Positions 15,418 to 24,226 of a stretch of 64,000 nt of DNA are shown here, piece by piece. Origin of the DNA: an uncultured Eubacteriales bacterium. GTDB taxonomy: Bacteria; Bacillota; Clostridia; Oscillospirales; Oscillospiraceae. The DNA lies in contig URPA01000006.1 in NCBI GenBank assembly GCA_900549545.1, forward strand, positions 1 through 64,000, given 5' to 3'. Position numbers and translations under genes: made by a program. Each line of letters opens with the position of its first letter. Position 1 is the stretch's first letter. The notes beneath the pieces are model-generated. The model saw only the letters and a program-made list of their open reading frames with translations, was not told the DNA's origin and ran no database searches.

Positions 15418-17784
15418 ATGAACATCGGAAAAATTGTTTCAGAGCTGTCCCTGGAGGAGAAAATCGCCTTCTGCACCGGGGCCGACTTTTGGCACACAAA
15501 GGCGCTGCCAAGTCATGGTGTGCATGGCATAATGATGTCCGACGGGCCTCACGGTCTGCGCTGCCAGAGCGGGGAGGCAGACATGATAGGCATCAATAAT
15601 TCTCAACCCGCCACCTGCTTTCCCACGGCGGTGACAGCCGGGGCAACATGGAACAGAGAGCTGTACGCCGCCGAGGGTGAGGCCATCGGCAAAGAGGCTT
15701 TATCGGCGGGCGTTTCCGTGGTGCTTGGGCCGGGATGCAACATAAAGCGCAACCCTCTGGGCGGCAGAAATTTTGAATACATATCGGAAGACCCCTACCT
15801 TGCCGGGAAAATGGCAGCGGCCTTTATTCAGGGGCAGCAGAGTACAGGGGTCGGCTCAAGCCTGAAGCACTTCGCCGCCAACAGTCAGGAATATAAGCGA
15901 CAGAACGGGGACAGCCGAATCGATGAGCGGACACTGCGGGAGATATATTTGACGGGCTTTGAAATCGCCGTAAAGGAGAGCAAGCCCGCAACTGTCATGT
16001 GCGCCTACAATAAAATCAACGGCGTCCATTGCAGCGACAGCAAGGAGCTTTTGACGGATATCCTCCGCTCTGAATGGGGCTTTGACGGCACGGTCGTCAC
16101 GGACTGGGGCGCGATGAACGACCGGATAAAGGGCTTTCAGGCGGGCTGTGATTTGAATATGCCCGGCGGCTCAAAGTTCATGGAGCGGGCGACGCTTGAG
16201 GCCGTGGAAAACGGAACGCTCTCGGAGGCGGATATCGATGCCTCGGTGGAGCGGATTTTGCGTCTGGTGGAGCGTGCGCAGCAGAATAAGCCCGCCTCTG
16301 TTGACTGGGACGCCCACCACGCCCTGGCAAAGACTGTCGCCGAGCAGGGCGCGGTGCTGCTGAAAAATGAGGACAATATTCTGCCGCTTTCTTCTGACGA
16401 CTGCGTACTTATCGGCCACATGGCAAAGGAAATGCGCTATCAGGGCAGCGGCAGCAGCCATATCAATCCCACCAGACTTGTAAATCTCACGGATGCCATG
16501 CCGAATGCTGCGTTTGTCGACTGCTGCGACGCGCAGGGAAATGTGACGCAGGACGCTCTGCGCGAGGCGGCACTGGCGGCAATGGCACACAAAATCGCCA
16601 TACTGGTGGCGGGATTGCCGGAAAACTACGAATCGGAAGCCTTTGACCGGACGCATATGGGGCTGCCGGAGGGACACAACCGCATGATTGAAGCGGTGGC
16701 GGCGGCAAACAGAAATACCGTGGTCATCCTGCTCGGCGGCAGCGCAATGGAACTGCCTTGGGCGGATAAGGTCAAAGCCATTTTATACATGGGTCTGCCA
16801 GGACAGGCGGGCGGACAGGCAGCGGCAAACCTGCTGACAGGGAAGGCAAGCCCCGGCGGAAAGCTCACTGAGAGCTGGCCATTTTCCTATGAGGATGTCA
16901 TCTCTAAGGATAGCTTCGGCGTGAAAAACCCGGAGTATCGGGAGGGCATTTATGTGGGCTACCGCTATTACGACAAGGCGGGCAAGGCTGTACGGTATCC
17001 TTTTGGATATGGCCTGTCCTACACGAGCTTTGAATATTCCAATCTGAAAATAGATGGCCGGACGATTACAGTGACAGTTACCAACACCGGCAAGCGCAAA
17101 GGCGCTGAGGTTGTGCAGCTCTACATCGCAGCTCCGAAGGGCGGCATCTTCCGTCCTGAGAAGGAGCTGAAGGGCTTTGTGCGAGTGGAGCTTGAGCCGG
17201 GGGAGAGCAAAGAGCTTAGCTTTCAACTGGACGAGCGGAGCTTTGCCATCTGGAACGACGGCTGGAAAGTCCCTGAAGGAACTTACCGGGTCTTGCTTGG
17301 CTCGTCAAGCCGGGATATTCGGCTTGAAGCGGAAATAACCGTGGCAGAAGGGACAAATTCTGCCCCGGCTTGGCAGGCGGGAAGCTGGTACGAAACTCTG
17401 TCTGGTGCGCCAGGACGGGCAGACTGGGAGAAGCTGATGGGAAAGCCCGTGCCGCCTGCTCCTGTGCCCAAGAAGGGCAGCTTCATCATGGACAATACCT
17501 GCGCCGAGATGAAGGACAGCTCCCTTATCATGAAGATACAGTATAAGGTGACGGAGAGCATTATCGCAAAGGGCTTTGGCGGGAAAAAGGACATGAATGA
17601 CCCCAGCTACCGTATGATGCTTCTCTGTGCGACAGACTGCCCGCTTCGCTCTGTAATTATCAGCAGCGGCGGCAGTATGAGCGATTCTCTCGCTCAGGGG
17701 CTTCTCTGCATGGCAAACGGGCAGTTTTTTAAGGGAATAAAGAGAATGTGTTCACGGGATAAAACGCGCGAGCGCTCAAAATAA
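15418..17784 (+). CDS. Glycoside hydrolase family 3 beta-glycosidase (788 aa)
   Basis: A retaining beta-glycosidase, most likely a beta-glucosidase. The GH3 N-domain carries GVHGIMMSDGPHGLR near residues 38-52. The nucleophile motif VVTDWGAMND has Asp229. The GH3 C-domain follows to about residue 540, then a fibronectin-III-like domain (GAEVVQLYI) and a ~110-residue C-terminal extension. There is no signal peptide, so it works on imported substrate. GGGAGGAG precedes the ATG. It is the first gene of an operon with a symporter (17 nt downstream) and an alpha-L-rhamnosidase, suggesting attack on rhamnosyl-glucosides. Confidence 0.92.
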   Translation: MNIGKIVSELSLEEKIAFCTGADFWHTKALPSHGVHGIMMSDGPHGLRCQSGEADMIGINNSQPATCFPTAVTAGATWNRELYAAEGEAIGKEALSAGVSVVLGPGCNIKRNPLGGRNFEYISEDPYLAGKMAAAFIQGQQSTGVGSSLKHFAANSQEYKRQNGDSRIDERTLREIYLTGFEIAVKESKPATVMCAYNKINGVHCSDSKELLTDILRSEWGFDGTVVTDWGAMNDRIKGFQAGCDLNMPGGSKFMERATLEAVENGTLSEADIDASVERILRLVERAQQNKPASVDWDAHHALAKTVAEQGAVLLKNEDNILPLSSDDCVLIGHMAKEMRYQGSGSSHINPTRLVNLTDAMPNAAFVDCCDAQGNVTQDALREAALAAMAHKIAILVAGLPENYESEAFDRTHMGLPEGHNRMIEAVAAANRNTVVILLGGSAMELPWADKVKAILYMGLPGQAGGQAAANLLTGKASPGGKLTESWPFSYEDVISKDSFGVKNPEYREGIYVGYRYYDKAGKAVRYPFGYGLSYTSFEYSNLKIDGRTITVTVTNTGKRKGAEVVQLYIAAPKGGIFRPEKELKGFVRVELEPGESKELSFQLDERSFAIWNDGWKVPEGTYRVLLGSSSRDIRLEAEITVAEGTNSAPAWQAGSWYETLSGAPGRADWEKLMGKPVPPAPVPKKGSFIMDNTCAEMKDSSLIMKIQYKVTESIIAKGFGGKKDMNDPSYRMMLLCATDCPLRSVIISSGGSMSDSLAQGLLCMANGQFFKGIKRMCSRDKTRERSK

Positions 17785-17801
17785 AAAGAGGAGGAGCAAA
17801 A

Positions 17802-19253
17802 ATGTCCAATCACAGGCTATCAGGCAGCAGGCTGCCTCAAAGCAAAATCATTTCTCCGGATACGACGAAGAAGGAAAAATGGTTGGGCTATCTTTTAGGC
17901 CCTGCCGGCGCCCTGCTGCTCAACGCGGTTCTGGCATCGTATCTGAATGTGTTTTACACCGATGTCCTCAAGCTGACGACGGTGTGGGGCGGCGCGTTCC
18001 TTGTTGTATTCCCAATCGTCAGCAAGATAATCGATGCAATCACCAATATACTCATGGGCTATATCATTGACCGCACCCACACCAAAGAGGGCAAGGCGCG
18101 GCCATGGCTGCTGCTCTCGGCGGTGTTGCTGCCCATAACCGGGATTTTGCTCTTTACCGTACCCAAAGCCTCGGAGACGGTGCAGGTAATCTGGGTCATG
18201 GTGAGCTATAACCTGTTCTATTCCTTTGCTCTCACCATCTTCAATATGAGCCACAACCTGATGGTGCCGCTCTCCACCCGTAATACCACCCAGCGTGGCA
18301 GTCTGTCGGTGTTTAACCAGATTGCCACCATCATGATGAGCGGCATTATTGTGGCATTGATATTCCCCATGGTCATCATGCCAAAGATAGGCGTGGATCA
18401 GGGAAAATGGATAACGCTTATGAGCATACTGTCCATTCTGACTCTGCCGCTGACGCTTATGGAGTACTTCTTCACCAAGGAGCGCGTCACGCTTGAAAAC
18501 AGCGAGGCCGAGGAGGAAACAGTTCCTTTTGCAAAGCAGCTCAAGGCGATTTTTACCGACAAATTTATGCTCATAATCTATGCCTATTTTCTCATTTACA
18601 CGATGGGAACGAGCATAAAGAACCTGAGCCTTGTGTATTTCTGCAACTATGTTTTGGGCACATATAATGACGGCATAACTCAGACTCTTATATCCGTTAT
18701 CGGCGGCATTCCCATGGGCGTAGGCATTTTTGCCGTGTGGCCACTGGCAAAGCGGTTCGGCAAGCGCAATGTGACGATGGTGGGCTTCATCCTCTATGCA
18801 GTCGGCGGCGCGATTTGCTGGGCAGCACCCCACAATATGACTGTCATGCTCGTCGGGCAATTTATCAAAAATCTGGGCAGCCTACCCAGCGCCTATGTTT
18901 TCATGGCGCTGTTTGCGGATGTGCTTGACCATGTGGAGTGGAAAACCGGCTTTCGCTGTGACGGTATCGCAATGTCTGTCTACAACATCATCGCCGTTGC
19001 CATTGTCGGCGTCTGCACCGGTATTTTCAACGGCTGGCTTGCCGGGGCGGGCTATGTTGCCCCGGAAATAGTCAACGGTGTGACTGTGGCGGCTATTCAG
19101 AGCGAGGCTGTGCAGGGTGTAATCACCTTCGGCTTTGTGGGTCTGGAGGTATTCACCGGCGTAATCCTTGCGGTGCTGCTCGCTTTCCTCAGCGTTGAGA
19201 AGGATATCGGCAAGAAGCAGGCGGAGATACAGGCACGGAGGGAAGCAAAATGA
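17802..19253 (+). CDS. GPH-family glycoside:cation symporter (483 aa)
   Basis: A polytopic transporter with about twelve membrane helices, of the glycoside-pentoside-hexuronide (melibiose carrier-like) family. The loop after helix 2 has GYIIDRTHTKEGKARPWLL (about residues 85-103), a family signature that includes the conserved Asp and Arg. It probably couples Na+ or H+ to uptake of the rhamnosylated glycoside hydrolysed by its neighbours. GAGGAGG lies before the ATG. Its stop overlaps the GH78 start (ATGA), so the two are coupled. The true substrate is inferred from context. Confidence 0.9.
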   Translation: MSNHRLSGSRLPQSKIISPDTTKKEKWLGYLLGPAGALLLNAVLASYLNVFYTDVLKLTTVWGGAFLVVFPIVSKIIDAITNILMGYIIDRTHTKEGKARPWLLLSAVLLPITGILLFTVPKASETVQVIWVMVSYNLFYSFALTIFNMSHNLMVPLSTRNTTQRGSLSVFNQIATIMMSGIIVALIFPMVIMPKIGVDQGKWITLMSILSILTLPLTLMEYFFTKERVTLENSEAEEETVPFAKQLKAIFTDKFMLIIYAYFLIYTMGTSIKNLSLVYFCNYVLGTYNDGITQTLISVIGGIPMGVGIFAVWPLAKRFGKRNVTMVGFILYAVGGAICWAAPHNMTVMLVGQFIKNLGSLPSAYVFMALFADVLDHVEWKTGFRCDGIAMSVYNIIAVAIVGVCTGIFNGWLAGAGYVAPEIVNGVTVAAIQSEAVQGVITFGFVGLEVFTGVILAVLLAFLSVEKDIGKKQAEIQARREAK

Positions 19254-21814
19254 AAGCAATTGGCCTGAAAACCGAATATCTGGCCGACCCCATTGGTATT
19301 GACATTGACCGCCCGCGGCTTATGTGGAACTGCGAGGGCGGTGTGAGCCAGAGCGCGTATCAAATCATTGCCACCGACGACAGCGGCAGTACACTTTGGG
19401 ACAGCGGCAAGGTGGACAGCTCCTCTATGCGCGCGAACTGGGGCGGCTCTCCCGTCCCGGCTCGCAGCGCTGTCACATGGAAAATCCGCCTCTGGGATGA
19501 AATCGGAGAGACAGGAGATTGGAGCGAAGCTCATTTTGAAACAGGTTTGCCCAAGGGTGAAAAATGGCTGGCTCAGTGGATAAGCGGAGACTATGATGTT
19601 GACAAAAAGCAGCGCTATCCTGTGGACTGCTTCCGCAGAACATTCTCTGTCCGAAGCGTAAAAAAAGCGAGGCTCTACATCACCGCCTGCGGCCTGTATG
19701 AGGCGCGGCTCAACGGTGAGCGGGTGGGGAATTTCGTCCTCGCCCCAGGACACACCGACTACCGCAAGCGTGTGCAGTACCAGACCTATGATGTGACGGC
19801 ACTTTTACGCACAGGGGAGAACACGCTTGCTGTACAGCTTGCTGACGGCTGGTATCGGGGCAGCTGCGGTGCATGGGGTATTTGCAACCAGTATGGCACA
19901 CAGACAAAGCTCTTGGCTCAATTAGAGATAACACAGGCTGACGGAAGCGTTCGGATGATCACAACAGACGGAAGCTGGGAATGGTCAAATGATGGCGCTA
20001 TCCGCTTCGCCGATAATCAGGACGGGGAAGTGATTGACGCGGCGCGCACACCCTCTTATTTTGGCAGGGCGCGGGTCACGAATCACCCGGTCATTCCCAC
20101 TGCTTCCAACAATGTCCCGGTTACTGAGCATGAGACCTTTAAGCCCTCCCTCATCACCACGCCCTCCGGCAAAACAGTTCTTGACTTTGGGCAAAATATT
20201 GCCGGGTATCTGCGCTTTTCCCTTAACGCAAAGGCAGGGCAGCGGCTAAAGCTCCGCTTCGGTGAAATGCTGGATAAGGGCGGGGAGTTTACCCAGAAAA
20301 ATATCCAGAATTCCAGCAAAAAGAAAACAACGCCGCTCCAGCAGCTTGAGTACACCTGCAAGGACGGACGCAATGACTATAAGACCACCTTTGCTATCTT
20401 CGGCTTTCAGTATGTGCTGGTGGAGGGCGATTTTACGGTTGACCCCTCTGATTTCACCGCCATTGCGGTCTATTCAGACATGGAGCGCACCGGCTGGTTT
20501 GATAGCTCAAACGCTCTGCTGAACAAGCTCTTTGACTGCACACTGTGGAGCGCCAAGAATAACCACGCTGACCTACCTACCGACTGCCCCACCCGGGAGC
20601 GCCACGGCTGGACGGGAGATGCGCAGATTTTCTTCAATTCTGCTGCGTATCTCTTTAATTTCGCCCCCTTTGCCCGAAAGTACCTGCACGATGTCTATGA
20701 CTGGCAGAAAAAGAATGGGCGTCTGCCCCACATTGCCCCCGATGGCGGTGCGGATTCTTATATGTACACCATGAATGGCTCAGTCGGCTGGTCAGATGTG
20801 GGGATCCTCATGCCCGAGCGATATGCGCGGATGTTCGGGGACGAAAGCATTTTGCGGGAGTTTTATGACGGCATGGCGTGTTACGCAAGATTTATGGAAC
20901 GCCGCTGCGGGAAAACAATGCCGATTTTCGGCAAGCGGATAAAGCTCAAGGGCAATGCCAAGCGGTATCTGGTCAATATGGGGCAGAGCTATGGCGAATG
21001 GGCAGAGCCTGCGCAGGTCAGTGGTGGCTTCAAATGGACGGATTTTGTCGCCCCGCACCCGGAGGTTTCTACTGCGTATACAAGCTATGTGCTGAAAATT
21101 ATGGCGCAAATCGCACGGCGGCTTGGACACACTGCGGACGCAGAGGAATTTGAGGCGTACAGCGAGGGCTGCAAGCGGGCATATCAGGAACTTGTTAAAA
21201 CAGAGCAATTTCAGCTTGATACGGACCGGCAGGCGCAGCTTGTGCGGCCATTGTATATGAATCTTCTTGACAGTGCCCAGACCGATTATGCCAAAAAGCG
21301 CCTTGTTCAGGCGCTGGAAAACTACGGCTGGCGACTGGGTACGGGCTTTCTCTCAACGCCGCTTATCCTCTATGTTCTGGCGGATATTGACATTAAGTAC
21401 GCCTACCGCCTTTTGGAGAATGAGGAGATACCCGGGTGGCTCTCAATGCCAAAGCACGGCGCGAGCACTATCTGGGAGGATTGGGACGGGCCATATGGCT
21501 CACTAGGCAGCATTGCTTCGCTCAACCACTACTCCAAGGGTGCTGTCGTGGAGTGGCTGTTTGACACGATGTGCGGCATTCGGCTGAATGGGGAGAATCA
21601 CTTCATTATTGCCCCGCGCCCCGGCGGACATTTTACCTATGCCAAGGCAAGTTATAACAGTATCTTCGGCCAAGTAGAAAGCGGCTGGAAAAAAGTGAAC
21701 GGAAAATGGTGCTTTGATATTTCCATCCCCGCAAACTGTACGGCAGAAATCGTACTCTCCGGAACCTCTCCCAAAACAGTTTCCGCAGGAAAATATCATT
21801 TTGAACTTGATTGA
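19250..21814 (+). CDS. GH78 alpha-L-rhamnosidase (854 aa)
   Basis: This inverting enzyme removes terminal alpha-L-rhamnose from glycosides. After N-terminal beta-sandwich domains, the (alpha/alpha)6 barrel has DCPTRERHGWTGD. Asp445, Glu450 and Asp457 have the same spacing as the catalytic triad in characterised GH78 enzymes, and the distal Glu743 in TIWEDWDG is present. No secretion signal is seen, so it acts in the cytoplasm. It overlaps the symporter gene by 4 nt. Together with GH3 it can split rutinoside- or neohesperidoside-like units to rhamnose and glucose. Confidence 0.93.
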   Translation: MKAIGLKTEYLADPIGIDIDRPRLMWNCEGGVSQSAYQIIATDDSGSTLWDSGKVDSSSMRANWGGSPVPARSAVTWKIRLWDEIGETGDWSEAHFETGLPKGEKWLAQWISGDYDVDKKQRYPVDCFRRTFSVRSVKKARLYITACGLYEARLNGERVGNFVLAPGHTDYRKRVQYQTYDVTALLRTGENTLAVQLADGWYRGSCGAWGICNQYGTQTKLLAQLEITQADGSVRMITTDGSWEWSNDGAIRFADNQDGEVIDAARTPSYFGRARVTNHPVIPTASNNVPVTEHETFKPSLITTPSGKTVLDFGQNIAGYLRFSLNAKAGQRLKLRFGEMLDKGGEFTQKNIQNSSKKKTTPLQQLEYTCKDGRNDYKTTFAIFGFQYVLVEGDFTVDPSDFTAIAVYSDMERTGWFDSSNALLNKLFDCTLWSAKNNHADLPTDCPTRERHGWTGDAQIFFNSAAYLFNFAPFARKYLHDVYDWQKKNGRLPHIAPDGGADSYMYTMNGSVGWSDVGILMPERYARMFGDESILREFYDGMACYARFMERRCGKTMPIFGKRIKLKGNAKRYLVNMGQSYGEWAEPAQVSGGFKWTDFVAPHPEVSTAYTSYVLKIMAQIARRLGHTADAEEFEAYSEGCKRAYQELVKTEQFQLDTDRQAQLVRPLYMNLLDSAQTDYAKKRLVQALENYGWRLGTGFLSTPLILYVLADIDIKYAYRLLENEEIPGWLSMPKHGASTIWEDWDGPYGSLGSIASLNHYSKGAVVEWLFDTMCGIRLNGENHFIIAPRPGGHFTYAKASYNSIFGQVESGWKKVNGKWCFDISIPANCTAEIVLSGTSPKTVSAGKYHFELD

Positions 21815-21818
21815 AAAA

Positions 21819-21854
21819 ATGTGGTTCCTATCGCTGATGCGGTGGGAACCACAT
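21819..21854. terminator. Bidirectional terminator after GH78
   Basis: ATGTGGTTCC at 21819-21828 pairs with GGAACCACAT at 21845-21854. A-rich sequence before and AAATTTT after allow use by the convergent GH78 and AraC genes. Confidence 0.75.
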
Positions 21855-21870
21855 AAATTTTCCATATGCG

Positions 21871-22824
21871 TCATGCGTTATCTCTGTATTTCTTCGGCGT
21901 AACACCATATTTTCCTTGAAAGATCCGGTGAAAGTAGCTCAGATTGGAGTAGCCGACCGCATTGCCTACCTCGTCTACCCGGAGGGAGGTGTGCTTCAGG
22001 AAGTAGGCCGCCTGGGTCAGCCGTTTTTCCTGGAGCAGCTCCTTGTAGGTTCTGCCTGTCCGCTGTTTGATCTCCCGGCTGAGCCAGCTTAAATCGTAAT
22101 GAAGGGCACCCGCAATCTCCGACAGGGTCCCGGTGCGGTAATTTTCTTCAATGTAGCGCAGTACCTTCACTGTGGCAGCTTCTTCGCTGCTTTGGGAGGC
22201 CAGCCGTTCCGTATGGTTTAGGAGCTGCATGAAAAGTAGCCCCATGGTGGTCTGGCAAATAGTGCGCCGATTGGGTGCGGCCCCTTTCATCAGCGTCCAG
22301 ATAAGGTTTTCAATCAGGTTTTGAATGGGCAGCACATCTGCAACCTGAAAGTAAAGGTAGTTGGCATTGTCGCCCCGCAGGCTGTCCACAATAAAGCGGC
22401 GAAGGGGCGCCTCCTCCTCATCCAGCATTTCCAATGCTTTGTCAAAAAACTGGGGCAGGATGATGAAATTGACGGCAATATCGTTCTCCCCCGCAGGCAG
22501 AATTTCCTGCCGGGCGCCTTGACCGAAAAACAGCAGCTCTCCCGGCTGAAGGGTAATTTTCCTGCCGTTGGCAATGTGGGTGGTGGTTCCGCAGCACATA
22601 TAGACCACCTCCACATAGTTGTGGCTGTGTTCCGGGAAATGGGCAAACCGGGTGTGGGGCCGAATGGCAATCAGCCGGCCACTGTCCAGAAGCTTCTTTG
22701 CATCAATGACATCCGAGTTTGCTTCCATATAGATGCCCCGCTGGATTTGATCACTGCCAGCCAGCAATGCCTGTTCCTCAGGGCTTATGGTGCGCAGAAG
22801 GAAGAGTAATTCTTCAAAAATCAT
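21871..22824 (-). CDS. AraC-family regulator, RhaR/RhaS-like (317 aa)
   Basis: The ATG at 22824 follows AGAAGGTGATATT; an upstream extension to 23001 runs through promoter sequence and is rejected. The N-terminal cupin region (TRFAHFPEHSHNYVEVVYMC..., about residues 60-130) is a sugar-sensing fold. Two C-terminal helix-turn-helix motifs follow (IAGALHYDLSWLSREIKQRT and VGNAVGYSNLSYFHRIFQGK). It is divergent from rhaBAD and is therefore the likely rhamnose-responsive regulator. Its own promoter overlaps a palindrome, which hints at autoregulation. Confidence 0.88.
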   Translation of the reverse strand: MIFEELLFLLRTISPEEQALLAGSDQIQRGIYMEANSDVIDAKKLLDSGRLIAIRPHTRFAHFPEHSHNYVEVVYMCCGTTTHIANGRKITLQPGELLFFGQGARQEILPAGENDIAVNFIILPQFFDKALEMLDEEEAPLRRFIVDSLRGDNANYLYFQVADVLPIQNLIENLIWTLMKGAAPNRRTICQTTMGLLFMQLLNHTERLASQSSEEAATVKVLRYIEENYRTGTLSEIAGALHYDLSWLSREIKQRTGRTYKELLQEKRLTQAAYFLKHTSLRVDEVGNAVGYSNLSYFHRIFQGKYGVTPKKYRDNA

Positions 22825-22840
22825 AATATCACCTTCTTTG

Positions 22841-22876
22841 ATTATACAGAAGAGTGTTCTCATTTGCAATGCAAAT
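22841..22876 (-). promoter_or_regulatory. Promoter and palindromic operator of the rha regulator
   Basis: Read leftward, TTGCAA (22869-22864), a 17-bp spacer and TATAAT (22846-22841) form a strong promoter. The -35 lies within the perfect palindrome ATTTGCA-A-TGCAAAT (22862-22876). A second palindrome, TTTGATCAAA, is at 22888-22897. The rhaB side lacks a good -35/-10 pair, which fits activator-dependent transcription. Confidence 0.6.
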
Positions 22877-22951
22877 AAGGACACTTTTTTGATCAAATGC
22901 GGGTCTACACTATTTGACACTTGTATGATTAAATATGGATGGGTGATAAAT

Positions 22952-24226
22952 ATGAAATACGCACTTGCCATTGACATCGGCGCGTCCTCCGGGCGGCACA
23001 TTGTAGGCTGGCAGGAGGATGGCGGGATAAAGACCGAGGAGGTCTACCGCTTTCCGAACGGTGTGCACGAGGAAAACGGGCACTTGGTTTGGAACATTGA
23101 AGCGTTGGTTAATCATGTGAAAGCAGGCATTACCAAGGCAAAGGAGATATTCCCGGGCATTGTAAGCCTCTCCATTGACACCTGGGGCGTGGATTATGTG
23201 CTGCTCCGTGGCGAAAAAGAAGTGATGCCCGTGTACGCATATCGGGATGGGCGGACGGAAGCGGTTGTGCCAAAGGTGCATGAAATAATGCCCTTCGCGG
23301 AGCTTTACCGCCGCACGGGCTGCCAGTTCCAGCCGTTTAATTCTATCTATCAGCTGTACGCGGATAAGCTCGCCGGGCGGCTGGACGGAGTTACGGAGTT
23401 GCTGATGCTGCCGGAATACCTGCTGTATCGCCTCTGCGGTGTGAGAGTGCGGGAGTATACCAACGCCACGACCACCGGCATGATAAACGCCGAAACCGGG
23501 AATTTTGACCGGGAAATTATTGGAAAATTGGCTCTTCCCGAGCAGCTTTTCCCGGAGCTTTCCAAGCCCGGAACGGTGATAGGCGAGTATGAGGGAATAA
23601 AATGCCTCCTCTGCGCGACGCATGACACCGCCTCCGCCGTGGAGGGCATACCAATGGACGGCAATCAGCCGTACATCTCCTCCGGCACATGGAGCTTGCT
23701 CGGCGTAAAGACCCCGCGCCCCATCACCGATGAAAACAGCCGCCGCGCAAACTACTCCAACGAGGGCGGCGTGGGCTATAACCGCTACCAGAAAAACATC
23801 ATGGGCATGTGGCTTATAAACGAATTAAAGCGCGAGCTGTGTCCGGACATGTCATTTGACAAAATCCTTGAGCTTGCGAAAGAAAGCGACTGCAATGCAC
23901 TTGTTGACGCAAACGCGCCGGAGTTTCTATCCCCTCAGAGCATGAAAGCCGCCTTTGACACGGCGGCGGGCGGGAAGCTGCATACGATCGGTGACTATTT
24001 TCGCTGTGCGTATCGCTCTTTGGCAGAGAGCTACAAAACAGCGCTCGAGGAGCTTGAGCGGAACACGGGCAGAAGCTATGAAAGGCTGTACATTGTGGGC
24101 GGCGGTGCAAAGAATGAATTTCTCAACCGCCTGACCGAGAAAGCAAGCGGAAAGCAGGTAATTGCCCTGCCCATCGAGGCAACGGCGCTCGGCAATCTTA
24201 AAATTCAAATGGAGGCAGACCTATGA
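22952..24226 (+). CDS. rhaB: L-rhamnulokinase
   Basis: It phosphorylates L-rhamnulose to rhamnulose-1-phosphate with ATP. FGGY-kinase fold: the N-terminal phosphate motif is AIDIGASSGRHIVG (residues 5-18), IDTWGVDYVLL follows near residue 75, and the C-terminal nucleotide motif is YIVGGGAKNEFLNRL. The start at 22952 gives 424 aa, somewhat shorter than enterobacterial RhaB (about 490) but with both lobes intact. The SD is weak. The stop overlaps the rhaA start by 4 nt. Confidence 0.93.
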   Translation: MKYALAIDIGASSGRHIVGWQEDGGIKTEEVYRFPNGVHEENGHLVWNIEALVNHVKAGITKAKEIFPGIVSLSIDTWGVDYVLLRGEKEVMPVYAYRDGRTEAVVPKVHEIMPFAELYRRTGCQFQPFNSIYQLYADKLAGRLDGVTELLMLPEYLLYRLCGVRVREYTNATTTGMINAETGNFDREIIGKLALPEQLFPELSKPGTVIGEYEGIKCLLCATHDTASAVEGIPMDGNQPYISSGTWSLLGVKTPRPITDENSRRANYSNEGGVGYNRYQKNIMGMWLINELKRELCPDMSFDKILELAKESDCNALVDANAPEFLSPQSMKAAFDTAAGGKLHTIGDYFRCAYRSLAESYKTALEELERNTGRSYERLYIVGGGAKNEFLNRLTEKASGKQVIALPIEATALGNLKIQMEADL

